DNA of 7,380 nucleotides from positions 1 through 7,380 of the forward strand of contig CAJUCG010000176.1 of NCBI GenBank assembly GCA_910585065.1. The letters are read 5' to 3'. Positions 1 through 6,815 of this stretch are shown in pieces. A program made the translations under genes and the position numbers. Numbering within the stretch: position 1 is the stretch's first letter; every line of letters starts with the position of its first letter. Below the pieces are notes generated by a model that searched no databases, had not been told where the DNA came from, and saw only the letters and a program-made list of their open reading frames with translations. This stretch comes from an uncultured Lachnospiraceae bacterium. GTDB lineage: Bacteria; Bacillota; Clostridia; Lachnospirales; Lachnospiraceae.

Positions 1-1592
1 CCAAAGGTGGTTCTCCCACTCTGCGTATCAAGCAAATGGATATAGGAGGCTGCCTGCGCGCCGGACCCTTCTTGAAGGGCGTGTTCATTGTAGTCGAGCA
101 GACGCAATTTCATCCCGCACTCACTCGCGATCCCCCGTTTTACCGCGTCAATCGGTCCGTTGCCCACGGCAGTAAAACTCTTTGGCGCGCCGCGATAGGT
201 GTACTCAACTATCACGCGGGTATCAAAATTATTTTCTCCCGCGGCGATCTCCTCGGTCTTACAGCGGCGAAAATGATAAGGTTCCTTTTGGTCGAGATAG
301 CATTTCTTAAATTCTGCCATAATCTGCTCCGGACCAACTTCTCCCTGACGCTCCGTAATGACTTGCACCACATCCGCAAATTCCTTGTGCATCCCCTTAG
401 GCAGCTTAAAGCCAAAATAAGTTTCCATAATAAAGGCCACGCCGCCCTTGCCCGACTGACTGTTAATCCGGACAATCGGCTCGTACTTTCTGCCGATATC
501 CGCCGGGTCAATCGGCAGATAAGGCACCTGCCAGATCTTGCTGCCGCGCTCCTTCATCGCCGTGATCCCCTTGTTGATCGCATCCTGGTGCGATCCGGAA
601 AACGCGGTAAACACTAATTTTCCTCCATATGGATGGCGCGCCGGAACTGGCAGTTTAGTGCAACGCTCATAGATCTCCTCAATTCCGCAGATATCCTCAA
701 TATTTAATTTTGGATCAACCCCCTGCGAAAACATATTGTAGGCAAGGGTTAAAAGATCGACATTTCCGGTGCGCTCGCCGTTGCCAAAAAGCGTGCCTTC
801 CACGCGCTGCGCACCCGCAAGCATCGCCAGTTCCGCAGCCGCCACACCACAGCCGCGATCATTGTGCGGATGCACGGAAAGCAAAATACTTTCCCGGTGC
901 TGAAAATGCCTTGACATCCATTCAATCTGATCCGCATAGACATTTGGCGTATTCAATTCCACCGTGGATGGAAGATTGACAATCATCTTATTTTCTGCAT
1001 CCGGCTGCCATACTTCCTGCACTGCCGTGCAGATTTCCAGCGCGAAATCAAGCTCTGTCGCGGTAAAACTCTCCGGCGAGTACTCTAGTATTATCTTACC
1101 CGGAAACGTCTTTGCATATTCCTTTACCAATTTTGCTCCATCCGCCGCAATTTTTATAATCTCCCCGCGGTTCATCCCAAAAACAACATCGCGCTGTAAT
1201 GTGGAGGTAGAATTGTAAATATGCACCACCACTTGCTTTACGCCCTCGATCGCCTCAAACGTGCGCGCAATCAAATGTTCTCTGCACTGCGTAAGTACCT
1301 GTACAGTCACATCATCCGGAATCAGTTTTCTGCTGACCAACTGGCGCAGAAAATCATATTCAATCTGCGAGGCGGACGGAAACCCGACCTCAATTTCCTT
1401 AAAGCCAAGCTTTACCAACATATTAAAAAATTCAATCTTTTCCTCCACGACCATCGGCTCAATCAACGCCTGATTTCCATCGCGCAGATCCACGCTGCAC
1501 CATACTGGTGCTTCCGTGATCTCTTTATTTGGCCACTCACGCTCCGGATAATTTGCCACCGGATTTTTCTGATATCTTTTATAATTTAACAT
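1..1592 (-). CDS. leuA: 2-isopropylmalate synthase, partial at the 3' end
   Basis: This enzyme condenses acetyl-CoA with 2-oxoisovalerate, the first committed step of leucine synthesis, in the cytoplasm. The frame is open from ATG at 1592 to the left edge, giving 530 complete codons; the last part of the gene lies outside. The N-terminal TIM-barrel domain shows the LRDGNQ motif near residues 36-41 (catalytic Arg37, metal ligand Asp38), the HPHNDRG metal site at 241-247 (His241, His243) and GNGERTGN at 270-277 (Asn277). From about residue 445 the C-terminal leucine-sensing domain begins, with GNGP at 477-480 and a recognisable ASYIHL segment near 515-520. The long N-terminus before the barrel and the total length (about 550-560 expected) fit the yeast/actinobacterial type (LeuA type 2) rather than the E. 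coli type. The start is fixed by AAAGGA at 1601-1606, 8 nt upstream. It begins only 38 bp after cdaR with no terminator or T-box leader, so co-transcription is likely. Confidence 0.95.
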   Translation of the reverse strand, partial: MLNYKRYQKNPVANYPEREWPNKEITEAPVWCSVDLRDGNQALIEPMVVEEKIEFFNMLVKLGFKEIEVGFPSASQIEYDFLRQLVSRKLIPDDVTVQVLTQCREHLIARTFEAIEGVKQVVVHIYNSTSTLQRDVVFGMNRGEIIKIAADGAKLVKEYAKTFPGKIILEYSPESFTATELDFALEICTAVQEVWQPDAENKMIVNLPSTVELNTPNVYADQIEWMSRHFQHRESILLSVHPHNDRGCGVAAAELAMLAGAQRVEGTLFGNGERTGNVDLLTLAYNMFSQGVDPKLNIEDICGIEEIYERCTKLPVPARHPYGGKLVFTAFSGSHQDAINKGITAMKERGSKIWQVPYLPIDPADIGRKYEPIVRINSQSGKGGVAFIMETYFGFKLPKGMHKEFADVVQVITERQGEVGPEQIMAEFKKCYLDQKEPYHFRRCKTEEIAAGENNFDTRVIVEYTYRGAPKSFTAVGNGPIDAVKRGIASECGMKLRLLDYNEHALQEGSGAQAASYIHLLDTQSGRTTF

Positions 1593-1630
1593 CTCAATCT
1601 TCCTTTCCCGTTTTCATTTAATACAGGGCA

Positions 1631-3124
1631 TTATTCTGTCGGGAGTTCTTCCTCCTCGCTCTCCTTCGTCTGCAATCCCTCTTCAATCTCATCCTCCGAA
1701 GGATCTGGCTCCATTCCCCCCGTGCCATCATCCACCACCAACGTGTCCACCGCCTCCTCAATCGCAATTCCTATTGTGCCATGACTAACCGTTACAAAAG
1801 CTTCCGTTGCGGAATTAACTGAAACATAATAAAGCCCCGGCTCGTAGTCGGTCACATCAACATAGAGTTTTAATAGCTGCGGAGTAAGTTTGTCAAGCTC
1901 TTCCTGCCTGCCAAATACCTTGATATTGATATCATTTTTCGTCGTAAAAATCAAGTCATATCCCTCTGCCAGTCCAACCACAGAGATATTTGCACTATTT
2001 ACCTTAAAATCCCTGGAAGGAAGCCGCTCAATATATGCGGTCACAGTAACATATTTCTCCTCATCCACCAACACATATTTCCCCTCATAGTATTCGTCCA
2101 AATACGTTTCAATATTGATTTTTGCCCCGTAATCCTTGCTCTGCATGGTAATATCAAACGGGATGGTCATGGAATAAATATCTTCCAGATCCTCCGCCCG
2201 CCCCGCAATCATAATCTCCGTTGGCACATGCTGGATTCTGGTACATTCATAGCCATAAGCTGGTTCTCCCTGCGTCGTGATCAGAAGAAGAATCTTCTTG
2301 ACTGGCATTACGGTCACATTTACACTCACTTCCTTTGTATCAATCTCAATGGTTGCCTCATCGATCTCATAACCATTTTTGTCATAAGCATGAATCGATG
2401 CTTCCCGCTCAAAACTTTTTCTTACCTGACTTGTATTTATCTCCACCACCACGCGCTCAATACGCTCAATTTGCTTTTCTGATCCAGAAATCTGCACGAG
2501 GTTCGGAGTCACTACCATATCGGAAACATAATAGCCTTCAAGTGCCTCCCCGTTTGTCTGAATATCCACACGGAAAGTTTCACTCGTATAATTTTCCAAT
2601 GTCAAAATCATAACTTCCGGCTCTCTCGACTCGATAGTAATATCAATATCTTCCTTATTATAAGGACTGTTCTTCCGCAGAGATACCTGGATTGGCACCG
2701 CATAGACAAGCGACATCTGGCGATAGTCTGCCACTGCCAAAAAGTCCTGCGCCGTCAGTTTCTCCGCAATCGAACTTGGTGCGTGTACGGTAAGAGTAAC
2801 GGTCTTTCCGCTCTCGATCTCACTTATCTTTCCCCGCTCCTGCAATACATTCTCATTTAAAGAGACCACGGGTACATTCGGGACGGTCACAGTAATATAA
2901 GGATCATCAATATTCATAATGATAACCCAGATAAGTACAGCAACGAACAGTGACAGAAGTTTCCAGTGCAGGTTCTTCTTTATGAAACGAAGCGCGCGCA
3001 AAAACAGATCCCACAAGCTCGATGGCTTTTTTTTCGGATCTTTTTGCGGTTTTCTCGCTTCCTCATTCCACAAATTTTCCTGCATCTGCTTTTTTGTTCC
3101 ATCCATATATGTTATTACACTCAT
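1631..3124 (-). CDS. cdaR: CdaR, YbbR-domain regulator of the diadenylate cyclase
   Basis: CdaR is a membrane-anchored extracytoplasmic protein that binds CdaA and modulates its cyclic di-AMP synthesis. The 497-residue product has a basic cytoplasmic N-terminus of about 50 residues, one transmembrane helix at about 54-71, and then an extracellular part that I divide into four YbbR-type beta repeats (about 75-175, 185-275, 277-365, 370-460). It ends in a very acidic tail (about 465-497, rich in Glu and Asp) without a second membrane segment. Length and architecture fit CdaR of Firmicutes. The start at 3124 follows GGGGAGGG at 3136-3143, 11 nt upstream, a rather long spacing; the next in-frame Met codons (7 and 14) have no better site. 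It lies 23 bp downstream of cdaA, the usual partner order. In Bacillus subtilis glmM normally follows, whereas here leuA does. Confidence 0.92.
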   Translation of the reverse strand: MSVITYMDGTKKQMQENLWNEEARKPQKDPKKKPSSLWDLFLRALRFIKKNLHWKLLSLFVAVLIWVIIMNIDDPYITVTVPNVPVVSLNENVLQERGKISEIESGKTVTLTVHAPSSIAEKLTAQDFLAVADYRQMSLVYAVPIQVSLRKNSPYNKEDIDITIESREPEVMILTLENYTSETFRVDIQTNGEALEGYYVSDMVVTPNLVQISGSEKQIERIERVVVEINTSQVRKSFEREASIHAYDKNGYEIDEATIEIDTKEVSVNVTVMPVKKILLLITTQGEPAYGYECTRIQHVPTEIMIAGRAEDLEDIYSMTIPFDITMQSKDYGAKINIETYLDEYYEGKYVLVDEEKYVTVTAYIERLPSRDFKVNSANISVVGLAEGYDLIFTTKNDINIKVFGRQEELDKLTPQLLKLYVDVTDYEPGLYYVSVNSATEAFVTVSHGTIGIAIEEAVDTLVVDDGTGGMEPDPSEDEIEEGLQTKESEEEELPTE

Positions 3125-3147
3125 AGATATGTCTGCCCTCCCCGCTC

Positions 3148-3996
3148 TCAGACCTGTTCTTTTTGCTTTTTAAATGGAAATCTCTTTTTCTTTTCTGAGA
3201 CAGTCTTTAACCCGTGAAGCTCTTTTTTCAGCCGATCTCCGGAAATTCCACGGATAATCTCACCATTTCTTGTAATGGAAACTGTACCAGTTTCTTCTGA
3301 AACAACCACAGTAAAACTGTCCGTTTCCTCGCTCACCCCCACCGCTGCGCGATGTCTGGTTCCCATTTCCTTATCTAGCTGCATATTTGACGAAAGCGGC
3401 AGATAGCAAGTCGCTGCTATCAATCTTCTCCCCCGCACAATTACTGCACCATCATGCAGGGGCAGTCCCTCTTCAAAAATGATAAGCAAAAGTTGTGAAG
3501 ATATCTCCGCATCTAAAATAATTCCACTGTTTATCATTCCCTGCAAACCAATCTGACGTTCAAAAACAATCAATGCTCCCGTCTTTTCTTTCGCCATCTT
3601 ATAAACAGCAGTTACGATTTCCTCAATGTCTTTATCTGTCAAATTCTGCTGATCCACACTACCAGAGAAAAAAGACGGCGCAAATCCCTTCTGTCCAATC
3701 TGCTCAAGCACCCGGCGCAATTCCGGCTGAAATAAAATTACCAGTGCCGTAATTCCCACCCCGACCGCATTTACAAAAAGCCACTGTATCGCGTGCAAAT
3801 CAAAGATATACGCGATCAGCCAGCACAGAAAAAGCATGATCAGACCTTTCAGTACGGCCCATGCATTTGTGGTTTTAATCCAGCGCAGAAAATAGTAGAT
3901 AATCATTGCGATAATCAATATTTCCAGAATATCTCCCAATTTCAGACGCGTCAGTCTGATCAGATATTCATTAAAAAACGTTTGGATTCCCCTCAT
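3148..3996 (-). CDS. cdaA: CdaA, membrane diadenylate cyclase
   Basis: CdaA converts two ATP to cyclic di-AMP, the second messenger controlling potassium and osmolyte uptake and cell-wall homeostasis. With the start chosen here the product is 282 residues, close to the 273 of B. subtilis CdaA. Three transmembrane helices lie at about 22-38, 47-65 and 70-88, followed by a short linker and the DAC (DisA_N) domain from about 95 to 262. The two signature motifs are present: DGA at 182-184 (in LHDGAVIV) and RHR at 214-216 (in GTRHRAAVG). The C-terminus is a lysine-rich tail (269-279). A longer GTG-initiated frame from 4065 is possible, but it has no ribosome binding site and would add a basic extension unlike the family, whereas ATG at 3994-3996 has AAGGAG 7 nt upstream. 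The gene is followed by cdaR after 23 bp and preceded, after 92 bp, by the polytopic membrane protein. Confidence 0.95.
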   Translation of the reverse strand: MRGIQTFFNEYLIRLTRLKLGDILEILIIAMIIYYFLRWIKTTNAWAVLKGLIMLFLCWLIAYIFDLHAIQWLFVNAVGVGITALVILFQPELRRVLEQIGQKGFAPSFFSGSVDQQNLTDKDIEEIVTAVYKMAKEKTGALIVFERQIGLQGMINSGIILDAEISSQLLLIIFEEGLPLHDGAVIVRGRRLIAATCYLPLSSNMQLDKEMGTRHRAAVGVSEETDSFTVVVSEETGTVSITRNGEIIRGISGDRLKKELHGLKTVSEKKKRFPFKKQKEQV

Positions 3997-4003
3997 TACC
4001 CTT

Positions 4004-4009
4004 CTCCTT
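4004..4009 (-). promoter_or_regulatory. ribosome binding site that sets the cdaA start
   Basis: The minus strand reads AAGGAG here, 7 nt before ATG at 3994-3996. This favours that start over the upstream GTG at 4065, which has no purine-rich site at the right distance. Confidence 0.8.
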
Positions 4010-4088
4010 ATAAAAACTGCCGCATTTCTCTTTATCCAGACACTGCACCCTTTCACTGCTCTCACAATGCTTTGCTGCTTTTCTACTT

Positions 4089-5348
4089 CTACTCATTGTC
4101 CTCCCCACCCTCATTCGTTTCCTCCAAGAATGATTTCCGCTTCGCCTGCATCATCTCTTCTTCTTCCAGATATTCCTCCTCCCCGCTCTCATAACGTTTT
4201 GCCGCCAAGATCTGGGCGCGCGCACGCTGCTGTTCCTCCTCGCGTATTTTCTGCTTTTCCTCCTGCATCTTGCGGTAGAAATACCCTGAACTCCTGCCGC
4301 CCTTTTGCCGTCTTACCTGACCTCCTGCACTAGAACCACTCCTCGGCCGAAAGATAACTTCGCCGGTCTCCTCATCTAAGACCTCCTCATAATCATCTTC
4401 GTCCTCCTCCTCTATCTGTTCCTTCTTCGCATTGATCTGTTCCACTGTCCGCTGCGCCACACCAATCTCAATCTTAGGCACTGCCTTGACATAATAATAG
4501 TAATCATCATCTTCAAACTGTACATTTTCCACTGCCGTATAATCCAGTACCCGCTTAAAAAAGAGCGCGACAAACGCAGCGGCCACGGAGATTAAAGTTC
4601 CGCCGATCATGCTGCCAAGCGTCACTTTGGAATCAAACCGCAGATCGCAGATCAGAAAGCCAAAAACATTGACCACCCCACCTGCTAAAATTGCAAGCTC
4701 TGCCGCATATTCCATCTTTAACTTGCGCACGGCGTAAACCACAATAATAACCACTGCAAAAACACCGGAAACAATCAAAATATCCTTGCAGTCCAAGAGT
4801 GCCTCAAACACCTCGGTATAAAATGGCAGGATATCGTCAAGTGCCATACTATCGCTTATCACCGTATGTTCCTGCAAAATTTGCAACATATAATACACAA
4901 TAACTCCGCACGCGGAGGGAAGAATAGTGATCGGATTTGCCACAAGCCCCATTAAAATCGGCACGAGATACGGGACATGAAGAGTGGAAAGAATAGGGAT
5001 CGCCACCACCACATACCCATATTGTGGTGCAAACCGCAGGAAAAAGCAGTACAGCACTACAAAAATAAGTGCTGCAAACAATGCCATAAATGGCGATGCC
5101 GAGGCAACATGAAAAATAACGAATGCCATCGCAAAAAACACCAAAATGGAAGAGGGCGTAAATGCACACAAAAGCGATACTAAAAGTACCACTACCGTCT
5201 TTTCCAGCTTTAAATTATATCCGATCGCCCGATTGATCATTGTAAATGTAACAAAAGCTGCAACAAATTTTATTAGCGGATCTACGATCATCTGACATTT
5301 TTGATAATAGCTTCTCAAAAGCGAACGCAATTCCAAAATCTTAACCAT
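4089..5348 (-). CDS. polytopic membrane protein with long charged cytoplasmic tail, function unknown
   Basis: I cannot assign a function. The 419-residue product begins with about 8-9 hydrophobic segments: roughly 23-43, 49-64, 66-83, 87-105, 111-135, 138-158, 188-206, 215-234 and 243-264. There is no signal peptide. From about 265 to the end it is soluble and strongly charged: a motif VQFEDDDYYYYVKAVPK (276-292), an acidic stretch (312-331), a Gly/Ser/Arg-rich linker (334-353) and a Lys/Glu/Gln-rich, probably helical or coiled-coil segment (358-386) ending in acidic residues. The tail carries no enzyme motif I recognise. The start at 5348 has AGGAGG at 5355-5360 with 6-nt spacing, and it overlaps the upstream gene by 8 nt, so the two are probably translationally coupled. 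cdaA follows on the same strand after 92 bp without a terminator. I recall similar hypothetical proteins from Lachnospiraceae, but no characterised homologue. A role with CdaA is inference from position only. Confidence 0.85.
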   Translation of the reverse strand: MVKILELRSLLRSYYQKCQMIVDPLIKFVAAFVTFTMINRAIGYNLKLEKTVVVLLVSLLCAFTPSSILVFFAMAFVIFHVASASPFMALFAALIFVVLYCFFLRFAPQYGYVVVAIPILSTLHVPYLVPILMGLVANPITILPSACGVIVYYMLQILQEHTVISDSMALDDILPFYTEVFEALLDCKDILIVSGVFAVVIIVVYAVRKLKMEYAAELAILAGGVVNVFGFLICDLRFDSKVTLGSMIGGTLISVAAAFVALFFKRVLDYTAVENVQFEDDDYYYYVKAVPKIEIGVAQRTVEQINAKKEQIEEEDEDDYEEVLDEETGEVIFRPRSGSSAGGQVRRQKGGRSSGYFYRKMQEEKQKIREEEQQRARAQILAAKRYESGEEEYLEEEEMMQAKRKSFLEETNEGGEDNE

Positions 5349-5775
5349 TGTTTTCCTCCTCTTCCTCTATGGCAGCTTCGCTGCCCTCCTCCTCGCGGTA
5401 AATCTTCTTCATAATGTTTAACAGCCTGAAATACCGTGTCAGTTTCCCCCGCGACAAGTCATATTTGATCGAGTAGCCGATAATCGTCCCGACGATATAA
5501 ATTGTCAACAATATAATGTATATGACAAGCACAGTTATACCAATCGCCCGGTAATCGAGATTGACCGCCTCAGCAATCAGATATTCGGATTTGTACAGCC
5601 CAACCATCAAAAGAATCAGTATATAACCAACCGTCACCGCAAGCACTGTTTTTAAAATTTGTAATCTAACATAATCCGTCTTATAATATTTGCTCAATCT
5701 GATATCTTCCCTGCCCTCCCCAGTTTCATATAGGGCAAGCTTTGTCATCAAACGCGTTTTGCGGATATTTATCAT
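5341..5775 (-). CDS. small two-helix membrane protein, function unknown
   Basis: I do not recognise a family with known function. The 144-residue product has a polar, basic N-terminus (1-38, including KLALYETGEGREDIRLSKYY), two transmembrane helices at about 40-60 and 78-101, and a C-terminal cytoplasmic segment that turns from basic (105-126) to almost purely acidic (127-141). Both termini are therefore predicted to be cytoplasmic. The start at 5775 is supported by AAAGGAG about 8 nt upstream; the in-frame Met at residue 10 has no such site. The stop codon lies inside the start of the next gene (8-nt overlap ATGGTTAA), and the Glu-codon run near its end doubles as the ribosome binding site of that gene. 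It is the first gene after the promoter at 5905-5933. The tight coupling suggests that the two membrane proteins form a complex, which is inference. Confidence 0.85.
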   Translation of the reverse strand: MINIRKTRLMTKLALYETGEGREDIRLSKYYKTDYVRLQILKTVLAVTVGYILILLMVGLYKSEYLIAEAVNLDYRAIGITVLVIYIILLTIYIVGTIIGYSIKYDLSRGKLTRYFRLLNIMKKIYREEEGSEAAIEEEEENNG

Positions 5776-5897
5776 CTCTTCCTCTCCTTTCGGCAGACTT
5801 TGCCATTTTCTAAATTGTAGGCAATTTTTTCCTTATCTATACGATCCCCAGGAAAAAAGCGTATAGATTTCCAAATTCTAACATAAGTAATAATATC
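5776..5897 (-). promoter_or_regulatory. leader of the cda operon with 9-bp hairpin
   Basis: This is the untranslated stretch of about 120 nt between the predicted transcription start and the first gene. It contains a perfect inverted repeat, ATCTATACG/CGTATAGAT (5835-5843 and 5860-5868), with a 16-nt loop. The loop carries TTTTTTCC on the minus strand (5851-5858), exactly complementary to GGAAAAAA just downstream (5825-5832), so a competing or pseudoknotted fold is possible. A weaker 5-bp stem TTGCC/GGCAA pairs 5800-5804 with 5820-5824. It is too short for, and does not resemble, the ydaO c-di-AMP riboswitch. It could be a protein or RNA binding element, or chance in AT-rich DNA. Confidence 0.4.
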
Positions 5898-5904
5898 TGG
5901 CGCT

Positions 5905-5933
5905 ATTATACCACAATGCTTTGAAAATGGCGA
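5905..5933 (-). promoter_or_regulatory. sigma-A type promoter with extended -10, for the membrane protein-cdaAR-leuA operon
   Basis: Read on the minus strand, the -10 box is a perfect TATAAT (5905-5910) preceded by TG one base upstream, an extended -10. At 17-bp spacing the -35 is TCGCCA (5928-5933), matching 4 of 6 consensus positions. AT-rich DNA lies further upstream (5935-5985) and could act as an UP element. Transcription would start near 5898, about 120 nt before the first start codon. This is the only good promoter I see for the leftward genes. Confidence 0.65.
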
Positions 5934-6010
5934 GAACTTTTTTCTTACGAATCAAATCTTAATACAAATTGAATAAAAAAAAGTTTCTCTTCCCTGTCTT
6001 CGTATACCCA

Positions 6011-6069
6011 TTCGCAAAAAACAAAGAGGGAGAACCTCTAAGCGGTTCTCCCTCTTTGTTTTCTGCGAA
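6011..6069 (-). terminator. strong rho-independent terminator after cotJC
   Basis: A 17-bp perfect stem (6020-6036 with 6044-6060, core GAGGGAGAACC/GGTTCTCCCTC) closes a 7-nt loop. It continues outward through A-T pairs and, after one mismatch (6017 with 6063), through TTCGC/GCGAA, for 26 positions per arm in all. In the minus direction the 3' arm ends in TTTGTTTTTTG, a suitable U-tract. It lies 28 bp past the cotJC stop codon and separates that gene from the downstream cda operon promoter. The near symmetry means it may also stop rightward transcripts. Confidence 0.85.
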
Positions 6070-6096
6070 CTCTTTTCCTCTATAAATTTCTATCCT

Positions 6097-6617
6097 CTAA
6101 CACTTTTGATCAAATGCCGGATTAAACGCGTAGAAATTCTTTGCGTCAAGCTCTTCCTGTATAAGGCGCAGACTCTCACCAAATCTCTGATAGTGTACAA
6201 TCTCGCGCTCCCTCAGATAGCGGATCGGATCGCAAATATCATGATCGTGTACAAGCCTTAAAATATTCTCATATGTTGTGCGTGCCTTCTGCTCCGCTGC
6301 CATATCCTCATGCATATCGGTGATTGGGTCACCCTTCGACTGGAAATAAGCTGCTGTCCACGGCGCGCCAGATGCTGCCTGTGGCCAGATGCCAAGCGTA
6401 TGATCCACATAATAATTTGCAAACGGGCTGCCCTCAATCTGCTCCGGTGTCAGGTTACAGGTAAGTTGGTGTACAATCGCGGATACCATCTCCATATGCG
6501 CAAGCTCCTCTGTGCCAATATCGGTCAGCACGCCCGCTACCTGACGGTTTTTCATTGCATAGCGCTGGGAAAGGTAGCGCATGGATGCGGCAAGCTCACC
6601 ATCCGGACCACCGAACT
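6097..6617 (-). pseudogene. cotJC: cotJC 3' part, spore coat Mn-catalase-like protein interrupted at its 5' end
   Basis: CotJC is a spore coat/inner-coat component with the manganese catalase fold. The frame runs open from about 6615 down to the stop at 6097-6099. It starts directly after a TAG (6616-6618) with FGGPDGELAAS and continues through an internal ATG at 6582 for 161 residues. Di-manganese ligands can be recognised by family pattern: the Glu of GGPDGEL (codon 6595-6597), then, numbered from ATG 6582, Glu26 and His29 of EELAH, Glu97 of AAEQKA and His130 of REREIVHYQRF. B. subtilis CotJC has about 189 residues and its homologous region reads QYGGxDGELAAALRYL, so about 27 N-terminal codons are missing and homology ends exactly at the junction. 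ATG 6582 has only a weak upstream GGTGAG and lies after the first metal ligand, so an active product from it is unlikely. The rest has no frameshift or stop, which suggests a recent or reversible interruption. Confidence 0.85.
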
Positions 6618-6618
6618 A
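6615..6618. other. junction between cotJC and element DNA, probable attachment site
   Basis: Left of this point the minus strand encodes conserved CotJC sequence up to the Phe/Tyr before GGPDGEL. Right of it no CotJC homology is readable in any frame, and the preceding codon is TAG where family members have a Gln codon (CAG would share its last two bases). With only one end of the element in the window, the shared core between the two ends cannot be defined and may extend some bases into either side. Confidence 0.6.
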
Positions 6619-6779
6619 CATTTACCCCTAGTATAGAATCCATTCAAGGAAAGCAGTACATACTCTCTCGGAGCATACGATACAGCTCAAGAAGTGGAGT
6701 TGTCTTTACAAAAAGTAAATCAATCGATATTAAACAGCTAATTATTGTCGTAATTGGTTTAGTTTTATTGCTCACATGA
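6618..6779 (+). pseudogene. 3' end of an unidentified plus-strand gene, cut off at the junction
   Basis: From the junction a plus-strand frame of 53 codons plus TGA (6777-6779) is open and contains no ATG or GTG. If it is real, its start must lie elsewhere. Its last 18 residues, IDIKQLIIVVIGLVLLLT, form a hydrophobic C-terminal helix preceded by a basic segment (RYSSRSG, KSKS), like a tail-anchored membrane protein. A plus-strand terminator follows after 7 nt, which is the main reason to take the frame seriously. The frame happens to continue leftward antisense through cotJC to an ATG at 6555, but that part is cotJC DNA. Upstream codons would be restored only if the element were circular. I do not recognise the family. 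The alternative is non-coding AT-rich DNA at the end of the element. Confidence 0.35.
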
Positions 6780-6786
6780 AATCACC

Positions 6787-6815
6787 AAGGAGGAGGGGGC
6801 TCCTCCTTTTAATTT
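6787..6815 (+). terminator. rho-independent terminator, plus direction
   Basis: A perfect 9-bp stem AAGGAGGAG/CTCCTCCTT (6787-6795 with 6800-6808) with a GGGG loop is followed on the plus strand by TTAATTTTT. In the minus direction the hairpin is followed by GGTGATTTC with no U-tract, so it serves rightward transcription better. It could still act weakly for the convergent endolysin gene, whose stop codon adjoins it. Confidence 0.7.

Noticed and set aside
36..617. A 193-codon plus-strand reading frame
   Set aside because: It is antisense to leuA, whose catalytic and regulatory motifs are clear on the minus strand. The plus-strand translation has no recognisable domain.
1593..1630. A T-box or leucine attenuator before leuA
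   Set aside because: Only 38 bp separate leuA from cdaR, too little for a T-box. No leader peptide with Leu codons or terminator hairpin is present.
3997..4065. A longer cdaA start at GTG 4065
   Set aside because: No ribosome binding site precedes it, and it adds a 23-residue basic extension not typical of CdaA. ATG 3996 has AAGGAG at 7 nt.
5776..5900. A ydaO-type c-di-AMP riboswitch in the leader of the cda operon
   Set aside because: The leader is shorter than that riboswitch and lacks its conserved purine-rich segments. Only a simple hairpin is visible.
5935..5985. AACTTTTTT/AAAAAAGTT inverted repeat upstream of the promoter
   Set aside because: It is almost entirely A/T in an AT-rich region with a wide spacer, so chance is sufficient. 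It is mentioned only as a possible UP element.
6618..6660. A minus-strand promoter (TATACT at about 6630-6635) that could express the cotJC remnant
   Set aside because: At 17-bp spacing the -35 region is poor, and the only downstream start, ATG 6582, lacks a convincing ribosome binding site. The match to sporulation sigma -10 boxes is also weak.
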